Shown in pieces: positions 33,671-39,712 of a stretch of 39,712 bases of DNA. The stretch covers positions 1 through 39,712 of the forward strand of contig NZ_BANE01000171.1 of NCBI RefSeq assembly GCF_000964405.1, given 5' to 3'. The stretch comes from Novacetimonas hansenii JCM 7643 (GTDB taxonomy: Bacteria > Pseudomonadota > Alphaproteobacteria > Acetobacterales > Acetobacteraceae). Below the pieces are notes generated by a model that ran no database searches, was not told the DNA's origin, and worked only from the letters and a program-made list of their open reading frames with translations. Numbering within the stretch: position 1 is the stretch's first letter; every line of letters starts with the position of its first letter. A program made the translations under genes and the position numbers.

Positions 33671-35900
33671 TGCTCCGTTCGATGCGATGGGGATGGAGGA
33701 AATCCCGGTCAATCTCTCCCGGCGGGGCTTCATGCTCTCTTCGGCAGGTGTGGCGGCCGGAGCGTTCGTGCTGGGAATTGGCGTGCCTTTAGGGCGCGCC
33801 AGGGCAGAGGGGACGAAGCTGCGGGGTACGAATGTGCCGGCATTTCTGGAAATCCGCCCTGACAGTACGGTGCGGTTGCAGAGTCCCTTTGTCGAAGGCG
33901 GGCAGGGTACATTTACGGCAATGGCGCAGATCGTTGGCGAAGAACTTGATGCTGATCCCGCGACTTTCCTTGTCGAAAATGCACCGCCTGGTGATGAATA
34001 TGTGGTCATGGATAATGGCATGCGCATCACCGGCGGCAGCATGTCCATCCGCAATGGCTATTCCGCGATGCGCCGACTTGGGGCACTGGCGCGACAAATG
34101 CTGCTGCAGGCCGGTTCACGGCATCTTGGTGTACCGGTCAGGGAACTGACGACGCAGCCTGGTCAGGTGGTTCATGCGGCCTCGGGGCGTTTGATTGCCT
34201 ATGGTGAACTTGCCCACGAAGCGATGAATCTTCCTGTGCCGGCGCCAGAGAGTGTCACACTCAGAAAGTCAGGGCAGTTTCGCTGGATCGGTGCATCCGT
34301 ACCGCGTGTGGATGTTCATGACAAATCGACAGGTAAGGTTGTCTACACGATTGATGTCAGCGTGGAGGGAATGCTTCATGCCGCCGTGCAGCATGCGCCA
34401 CGCCTTGGCATGGATATTCAGTCCGTGCGTAATGAGGATCAGGTCCGGTTGATGAAAGGGGTGCATTCCACGCATCATCTTCCGGGCGCGTTCGCAGTTG
34501 TGGCCGAGCGTTGGTGGCATGCGAAGCGTGCTGCCGAAGCCGCCCAGATCGACTGGAAGGAAGCCGGAACGGATACGGGCATGCGTGTCATGCCTGCGGA
34601 TTTCTCGACGGAGGCCTTCAGGAAGGAACTGGCCGATATACGCGGGCCGGGTCAGGAGGCGGAAACAAGAGGTAATGTCAGGACGGCGCTGCAAAATGTG
34701 CATACGGTCGTGGAGGCGACATATTTCAGCCAGTATGTGAATCATGCACAGCTTGAACCGCCATCCGCGCTGGCCCGGTTCAATCCGGATGGCACACTGG
34801 ATATCTGGGTACCCAATCAGGCACCGGATATGTTCCGGGCCGACATGGCCAGACGCACGGGTCTGTCCGTGGAAAAAATTTCTGTTCACTCACAGATGCT
34901 TGGCGGATTTTTTGGGCGTCATTTTCTTTATGACACGGCAAGTCCCTATCCCCAGGCAATTATGCTTGCAAAGGCGACAGGTCGTCCCGTCAAATTGATC
35001 TGGAGCCGCGAGGAAGAATTCCTGCGCGATACGCTGCGACCGATGGCGGCTGTGCAGTTTCGGGGCGGACTGGATAAGAACGGCATTCCCGTGGTTCTCG
35101 AAGCCGTAAGCGTGACGGAAGGGCCCACCGAAGGCCTGAATAACAAGCGCGGTGACAAGCTGGACGAGAGTGCCCTCGAAGGATTGACCGGGAAAGCATA
35201 TGATATCCCGGACAGGCGTATTGCCCAGCATTATGTCAAAAGTCCCGTAATGCTTGGTTACTGGCGCTCTGTCGGGAATTCCATGAATGACTTTCTGTAT
35301 GAAACATTTCTGGATGAACTGGTCGATAGGGGAGGACAGGACCCTTATGGGCTGCGGCTGTATCTGCTGCGTGATAACAGGCGCCTGACCACCCTGCTCA
35401 AGGCAGTCGGGGAACTGTCCGGTGGGTGGAAGCGCGGCCCGTTCACGGCGGAGGATGGTTCGCGTCGTGCACGTGGTGTCGCCATGGCTTCACCGTTCGG
35501 ATCTCATGCAGCGGCGATTGCCGAAGTGTCGATCAAGAACGGTCGTGTTCGTGTACACGACGTCTGGGAAGCAATAGATCCCGGACAGGTTGTGAACCCC
35601 GCCATTGTCGAGGCACAGGTGAACGGGGCCGTGGCGCTTGGCCTGTCACAGGTTCTTCTGGAAGAGACGGTTTATGAAGATGGGGAGCCACGTGCGCGTA
35701 ATTATGACGGGTATCCGATCCTGACGCTGGATCACATGGCACGCGTGCATGTGAAAATTGTCGAGAGTGGGGAAACGATGGGTGGGGTGGGTGAACCCCC
35801 ATTGCCCGCCATTCCGCCTGCTGTTGCCAATGCGGTTTCGACCCTGACGGGGCGGCGTATCCGTAGCATGCCACTGTCACGCCATGATTTTTCAAGCTGA
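33663..35900 (+). CDS. molybdopterin subunit of a Tat-exported aldehyde oxidoreductase
   Basis: 745 residues from the GTG at 33663 (VTDAPFDAMG), which overlaps the small-subunit stop and sits behind GGAAAGGGG. A Tat signal follows: SRRGFMLSSAGVAAGAFVLG. Xanthine-oxidase-family blocks include QSPFVEGGQGTFTAMAQIVG, GGSMSIRNGYSAMRRLGALA, HAQLEPPSALARF, QMLGGFFGRHF, ARGVAMASPFGSHAAAIAEV and GGVGEPPLPAIPPAVANAV, whose Glu is the expected catalytic base. It resembles IorB and the large subunit of acetic acid bacterial membrane aldehyde dehydrogenase. It should oxidise an aldehyde or N-heterocycle in the periplasm, passing electrons via 2Fe-2S to the cytochrome encoded next. Confidence 0.9.
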   Translation: MTDAPFDAMGMEEIPVNLSRRGFMLSSAGVAAGAFVLGIGVPLGRARAEGTKLRGTNVPAFLEIRPDSTVRLQSPFVEGGQGTFTAMAQIVGEELDADPATFLVENAPPGDEYVVMDNGMRITGGSMSIRNGYSAMRRLGALARQMLLQAGSRHLGVPVRELTTQPGQVVHAASGRLIAYGELAHEAMNLPVPAPESVTLRKSGQFRWIGASVPRVDVHDKSTGKVVYTIDVSVEGMLHAAVQHAPRLGMDIQSVRNEDQVRLMKGVHSTHHLPGAFAVVAERWWHAKRAAEAAQIDWKEAGTDTGMRVMPADFSTEAFRKELADIRGPGQEAETRGNVRTALQNVHTVVEATYFSQYVNHAQLEPPSALARFNPDGTLDIWVPNQAPDMFRADMARRTGLSVEKISVHSQMLGGFFGRHFLYDTASPYPQAIMLAKATGRPVKLIWSREEEFLRDTLRPMAAVQFRGGLDKNGIPVVLEAVSVTEGPTEGLNNKRGDKLDESALEGLTGKAYDIPDRRIAQHYVKSPVMLGYWRSVGNSMNDFLYETFLDELVDRGGQDPYGLRLYLLRDNRRLTTLLKAVGELSGGWKRGPFTAEDGSRRARGVAMASPFGSHAAAIAEVSIKNGRVRVHDVWEAIDPGQVVNPAIVEAQVNGAVALGLSQVLLEETVYEDGEPRARNYDGYPILTLDHMARVHVKIVESGETMGGVGEPPLPAIPPAVANAVSTLTGRRIRSMPLSRHDFSS

Positions 35901-35922
35901 GAATTCGATTGCGGAATATAAA

Positions 35923-37284
35923 ATGAATAACCGCCTGAAGAAAATTTTCACAGTGGTGGTTCCTGTGTCAGCCGTTCTGGTTTCGGGAATGTCATGGTTC
36001 GTGACCCGGGTGCCAGCATCGCCTTTTGACCAGACCGACCCGCAGGAGGAACGCGCGACCGCACTTGTCGCACGCGGGGGCTATGTCGCGCGTCTGGCGG
36101 ATTGTGTGGCCTGCCATACTGCGCCGGGTGGGACGGCCTATGCTGGGGGGCTGAAGATGGTAACGCCGATGGGTGCGATCTTTGCCACGAACATCACGCC
36201 TGATCGTGACACGGGTATCGGCACCTATACGCTGGCGGATTTTGACAGGGCGCTTCGCTCTGGCGTGGCAAAAGACGGGCATCGCCTCTACCCGGCCATG
36301 CCATATCCGTCCTATGCCCGGATATCGGATGACGATGTCCGTGCGCTTTATGCCTATTTCATGCATGGTGTTCCGGTCGTTCATCAGGAAAACCGGAAAA
36401 GCACGATCCCCTGGCCGCTGAACATGCGGTGGCCTCTGGCATTATGGAATGTAACTTTTGCCCGGTTTGGTGTTTATCAGCCAGATGCCTCTAAGGACGT
36501 CCAGTGGAACCGGGGCGCCTATCTTGTCGAAGGGGCCGGGCATTGTGGGGCGTGTCATACGCCACGAGGGCTGGCGTTCAATGAGAAGGGGGCAGACAGT
36601 CACAGTCGGACGTTTGTGTCCGGCGCGTTGATTGACGGGTGGTTTGCACCCAGTCTGCGTAATGACCCCAATACGGGGTTGGGTCGGTGGAGTGAAGACG
36701 ATGTCTTTCATTTCCTGAAGACCGGTCGGAATACGCATGCCGTTGTTTTTGGCTCCATGACAGAGGTTTTTAATAATTCAACGCAGTTCTTCACGGATGA
36801 TGATCTGCGTGCTGTTGCACATTACCTCAAATCCCTGCCCACCGATGGACAGCGTGATACGTCCTCGTGGCATTATGAACCGACACAGACTGCCGCCCTG
36901 GAACCTGCAGGACAACAGCGGATACCGGGTGCGCAGATCTATATGGCGCAATGTCGTTTTTGCCATGGCGTGGATGGCCGCGGGCAGGGGCAGTGGATTC
37001 CACCGCTGGCCGGGGTTGCGTCGTCTCTGGCGTCTGATAGTTCTTCGGCCATCAACATCACGCTGAATGGTTCCGCCCGTATCGTGGCAAATGGTATACC
37101 AGATGCCTATCGGATGCCATCATATCGCGCGCAGCTTTCGGACAAAGACATTGCAGATGTGCTGACATTCATCCGTTCGTCATGGGGAAACCGGGGGGCT
37201 CGCGTCTTGGTAAGTGATATTCAAAAACTCAGGGACAAGACTGTCCCGGCCAGCAGCACTCCGGTTATTCTAAAAACACAGTAA
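35923..37284 (+). CDS. three-haem cytochrome c subunit
   Basis: 453 residues from the ATG at 35923; starting at 35884 would overlap the large subunit. One N-terminal helix (about 8-27) acts as signal or anchor. Three CxxCH motifs, CVACH (61), CGACH (208) and CRFCH (344), bind haem c. Associated Met-ligand regions follow the alcohol/gluconate/aldehyde dehydrogenase cytochrome pattern, as in GGLKMVTPMGAIFATNITPD and YPAMPYPSYARI. It lies 22 nt after the molybdopterin subunit, so it is the membrane electron-transfer subunit passing electrons to ubiquinone. This matches the three-subunit aldehyde dehydrogenase of acetic acid bacteria. Confidence 0.9.
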   Translation: MNNRLKKIFTVVVPVSAVLVSGMSWFVTRVPASPFDQTDPQEERATALVARGGYVARLADCVACHTAPGGTAYAGGLKMVTPMGAIFATNITPDRDTGIGTYTLADFDRALRSGVAKDGHRLYPAMPYPSYARISDDDVRALYAYFMHGVPVVHQENRKSTIPWPLNMRWPLALWNVTFARFGVYQPDASKDVQWNRGAYLVEGAGHCGACHTPRGLAFNEKGADSHSRTFVSGALIDGWFAPSLRNDPNTGLGRWSEDDVFHFLKTGRNTHAVVFGSMTEVFNNSTQFFTDDDLRAVAHYLKSLPTDGQRDTSSWHYEPTQTAALEPAGQQRIPGAQIYMAQCRFCHGVDGRGQGQWIPPLAGVASSLASDSSSAINITLNGSARIVANGIPDAYRMPSYRAQLSDKDIADVLTFIRSSWGNRGARVLVSDIQKLRDKTVPASSTPVILKTQ

Positions 37285-37656
37285 TATGTAATTCTGATAT
37301 CGCGTTAGTGGGAATAAAAATCTGGTCGATTGCGGTGGAAAGAGAATTTGTACATATTAAAAGTACTGACCTGTTAATATCATGAAAAATGTCAAATGTT
37401 CGTCTGTATTTCTTGGTGGACGCCACAGCGTATGATCCATTTTCAGGGAGGGGAATTTCCAGAATCATGTATTGTTCGTTTTGGGTTTTGAAAAATATTT
37501 CTGATATTTCTATTTTTAATAGTCTCTATGTTCGTCTGGTCCCCGCAATAAAAGAGACACGGCGCGCATGTACCAGAATTATGGTAAGACCATGCAGAAA
37601 ACAGGTAGATTTCGAAATGCAGGCATGTATTGACTGTGTTTGCAGCCTACGGCGTG
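37285..37656. other. intergenic region after the cytochrome gene
   Basis: About 370 bp, AT-rich at first. No ORF, RNA gene or convincing terminator is seen. It leads into an IS5 tail. Confidence 0.4.
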
Positions 37657-37862
37657 TTAGGGCTTGATCCATTCTGCTGCGGCAGCGATATGGATGACCG
37701 CGAGGAACGATGTTGCTGTTTTTCATATCTGGTTGCGACTGCACGCCATTTCTTGAGGCGAGCCCAGAGGTTCTCAACGAGATGCCGACACCGATAGGCC
37801 CATTTGGGGCGGGCGACCGGTGCATCACGTCGTTTCGCGGGAATGGCTGGTCAGGCTCCCAT
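37657..37862 (-). pseudogene. IS5/IS1031-like transposase C-terminal fragment
   Basis: On the minus strand, AIPAKRRDAPVARPKWAYRC, then RHLVENLWARLKKWRAVATR, continues after a frameshift as KTATSFLAVIHIAAAAEW before a TAA. The H-E-N-W-A-R-L-K pattern is the third DDE block and C-terminus of IS5-family transposases. The N-terminal two-thirds are missing. Confidence 0.75.
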
Positions 37863-38076
37863 GTCCCATGTCCCAGATCGTCCACGTCTCATCCGTAAAA
37901 GTGCCTGTTCTATCTCTTTTTTTCATCCCTAAAATATGGGAAGAATTTCAAGGTCTAACAGGTCGTAATATTGCGTATATCCAGCATATGCCAATATAGG
38001 CAACAGTCCTGAAGCAAATGCAACATGACTGACTTTTTATGTGATGATGGGTGTTGGCCGTTCCGGGGGATGGATG
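37863..38076. other. leader region of the FetAB-like operon
   Basis: It contains short CCCATGT repeats near 37858 and an imperfect palindrome around 37971-37998 (TATTGCGTATAT facing ATATGCCAATA). This is a possible regulator site; nothing else is evident. Confidence 0.35.
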
Positions 38077-38709
38077 ATGACGAATGGGGATACTGCCACA
38101 GGGATGGTATCGGCCTTGGCAGTTCTGGCATTACAGTCGGCTCATGGTGGTCCGTTCACGTTTGCGCTTGCTGCCGGTGAATGCATCACAATTACCGGGG
38201 AGTCAGGCAGTGGAAAAACGGTGATGCTGCGTATGATTGCCGACCTTGACCCGCATGAGGGGGACGCACAGGTTGATGGGAAGGCCTGCTCAGCCATGCC
38301 TGCGGACCGGTGGCGTCGTCTGGTGCAGTATGTTCCGGCGGAACCTGCATGGTGGTCGGATGTCGTGACGGACCATATGGCGGATACGGACGAAGTGCGC
38401 GATCTGGTCGTACGTCTTGGTCTTCGGACGGATTGTTTGCGCACGCCGCTCTCGCGCCTGTCAACGGGGGAACGTCAGCGGTTGGCGCTGATCAGGGCGA
38501 TACGGCTGAATCCCCGTGTCCTGCTGCTGGATGAACCCTGTTCGGCGTTGGATGGTGCAACGACGGACAAGGTGGAAACTGTCCTGCAGGCGTTACGGGC
38601 ACAAGGAGTGGCCATTATTCTTGTTTCCCACAATATGCGCCAGGCCGAGCGTATGGCTGACCGACAGTTTCAGATGAGGCATGGGCATCTGGAAGAGATA
38701 CTGGCATGA
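38077..38709 (+). CDS. fetA: FetA-like ABC transporter ATPase
   Basis: 210 residues from the ATG at 38077 (GGGGGA 6 nt upstream; ATG 38074 and GTG 38041 also possible). Walker A GESGSGKT (41-48), signature LSTGERQRLALIRAI, Walker B VLLLDEPCSALD and switch His in ILVSHNMRQAERM are all present. It is short, without a C-terminal domain. The next gene is a UPF0014/FetB permease overlapping by 4 nt, which defines the pair as FetAB (E. coli YbbL/YbbM), linked to iron export and oxidative stress tolerance. That substrate is by homology only. Confidence 0.84.
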   Translation: MTNGDTATGMVSALAVLALQSAHGGPFTFALAAGECITITGESGSGKTVMLRMIADLDPHEGDAQVDGKACSAMPADRWRRLVQYVPAEPAWWSDVVTDHMADTDEVRDLVVRLGLRTDCLRTPLSRLSTGERQRLALIRAIRLNPRVLLLDEPCSALDGATTDKVETVLQALRAQGVAIILVSHNMRQAERMADRQFQMRHGHLEEILA

Positions 38710-39509
38710 GCCCGATCGTACTGACGACAGCAGATCTTCTGGTTGCTGTTGCGCTTATTGTTACCGGTGCCGCCCTGTCATTTTTTCTGTCATTGGGGCT
38801 GCATAGACTGCTGCTGGTATCCGCCGTGCGTATGGCGGCACAGCTTGTCCTTGTTGGCAGCGTGCTGTTGTTTGTGTTTGGTCACGCCTCGGTGTGGCTG
38901 ACGGTCGGGTTGCTGACATGCATGTTCTGTGCTGCCACTTATGAGGCAGGGGCGCGTCAGCATGATCGGTTGGGTTCGGGCTGGCATTTCGGGATTGCCG
39001 GGGCAGCGACAGTGACAGGAACGCTCATTGTGGCGTTGATCGGGTTGAGGACAGCACTTCAGCCCCATCCATGGTATGTGGCGCGCACGGCAATTCCCCT
39101 GACGGGCCTGCTGCTGGGCAATGTCATGAATGCAACCAGCCTGTCGATGAACACGCTGCTGTCTGCCATTACACGTGAACGCCAGGCAATTGAGGCGCGG
39201 ATCATTCTCGGGGCGACCCGTGCACAGGCAATGAATGGACTTATTCGTCAGGCGGCCCGTACCGCCCTGCTTCCCACGCTAAACCAGATGGCCGCCGCCG
39301 GGATCATTACCATGCCCGGCATTATGACAGGACAGATACTGGCAGGCATGAATCCTCTGGATGCATCCAGATATCAGGTTCTGCTGATGTCGCTGATCGT
39401 CAGTGGCAACCTGATCGGCGCAACGGTCGCAGCATATCTTACGGTCTGGCGATTGACGGACAATCGGGGAAGACTGCGGCTGGAACGGCTACTGTCCCGA
39501 CCCGGTTGA
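38706..39509 (+). CDS. fetB: FetB-like (UPF0014) ABC permease
   Basis: 267 residues, about seven membrane helices. UPF0014 blocks: VSAVRMAAQLVLVGSVLLFV, TGLLLGNVMNATSLSMNTLL, and RQAIEARIILGATRAQAMN then NQMAAAGIITMPGIMTGQIL, the cytosolic coupling loop and the following helix. ATGA overlap with the ATPase indicates one operon and coupled translation. It should assemble as a dimer with two ATPase subunits. The likely role is iron or other metal export; FetB-like proteins are poorly characterised outside E. coli. Confidence 0.88.
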   Translation: MSPIVLTTADLLVAVALIVTGAALSFFLSLGLHRLLLVSAVRMAAQLVLVGSVLLFVFGHASVWLTVGLLTCMFCAATYEAGARQHDRLGSGWHFGIAGAATVTGTLIVALIGLRTALQPHPWYVARTAIPLTGLLLGNVMNATSLSMNTLLSAITRERQAIEARIILGATRAQAMNGLIRQAARTALLPTLNQMAAAGIITMPGIMTGQILAGMNPLDASRYQVLLMSLIVSGNLIGATVAAYLTVWRLTDNRGRLRLERLLSRPG

Positions 39510-39529
39510 TAAAAAAGTAGAGACCGGGT
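39500..39529 (+). repeat. hairpin spanning the fetB stop
   Basis: ACCCGGT (39500-39506) pairs with ACCGGGT (39523-39529) across the stop codon and an A-rich loop. No T tract follows, so a terminator role is weak. Confidence 0.4.
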
Positions 39530-39612
39530 TGCGTGCTCCAGGTCGCGATGCGGTCCTATCATTGATTGTGCAGGCTATCTTGGCATGATCGATCGTCCGG
39601 GCTTTGGTGGTA

Positions 39613-39712
39613 TCATGCAGGCACGAGTACCTCCTTGGCAGGCTGCATGATGGGCATAACTTGTTTATGCCCCTGATCGACATTTGCGATTTCACGATCG
39701 ATTTCTGCGATG
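39613..39712 (-). pseudogene. partial ORF running off the right edge
   Basis: The minus strand is open from the window edge to a TGA at 39613: IAEIDREIANVDQGHKQVM, then PAKEVLVPA. It could be the C-terminus of a gene lying beyond the window. Too little is visible to name it. Confidence 0.25.

Noticed and set aside
39500-39529. Hairpin at the fetB stop as a strong terminator
   Set aside because: The stem overlaps the coding end and lacks a T tract; listed only as a repeat.

Overview
The window looks like accessory chromosome or plasmid DNA from an acetic acid bacterium (Acetobacteraceae, for example a Gluconacetobacter/Komagataeibacter/Gluconobacter relative). This rests on a two-gene membrane PQQ polyol dehydrogenase (sldB-sldA type), a three-subunit molybdopterin/2Fe-2S/cytochrome c aldehyde oxidoreductase, and many worn-down IS fragments. 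No rRNA, tRNA or CRISPR array was seen. Genus and replicon are inference.

Left third (1-10.4 kb), a decayed mobile region: an IS5-like remnant, the C-terminal end of a conjugative relaxase, and a small stress-type operon (antibiotic-biosynthesis-monooxygenase-like enzyme, DUF1772 protein, membrane protein). The operon is divergent from a MarR regulator, with a 16-bp perfect palindrome between them. An IS3 remnant follows. Next comes a module in which an HTH protein (minus strand) is divergent from a large serine recombinase overlapping two ParB/RepB-like genes. The HTH protein is followed on its own strand by a doubly frameshifted companion ORF and a small secreted protein. Two further IS wrecks and another MarR gene close the region.

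Middle (10.7-23.2 kb): a lone 1108-codon UPF1/DNA2-like superfamily 1 helicase, then a polyol/tagatose island. The island has a LacI regulator (minus strand) divergent from a PfkB sugar kinase, a GatZ/KbaZ-family protein, a short-chain polyol dehydrogenase, a sugar-porter MFS protein, SldB and SldA. The kinase plus PF08013 protein without a GatY aldolase fits the Agrobacterium-type route tagatose -> tagatose 6-phosphate -> fructose 6-phosphate. SldBA would oxidise polyols in the periplasm, and the porter plus cytoplasmic dehydrogenase would handle imported polyol or keto-sugar.

Right third (23.2-39.7 kb), envelope functions: an RND efflux operon (minus strand; pump, adaptor, outer-membrane lipoprotein), then on the plus strand an exported methyltransferase-like protein, an SDR, a possible 47-residue membrane peptide and a NepI-like MFS exporter. 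These are followed by the aldehyde oxidoreductase operon, another IS remnant, and a FetAB-like ABC pair. A 15-bp palindrome, ATGAAT-N3-ATTCAT, occurs in both the RND/methyltransferase divergent region and the leader of the MFS exporter, suggesting one shared regulator.
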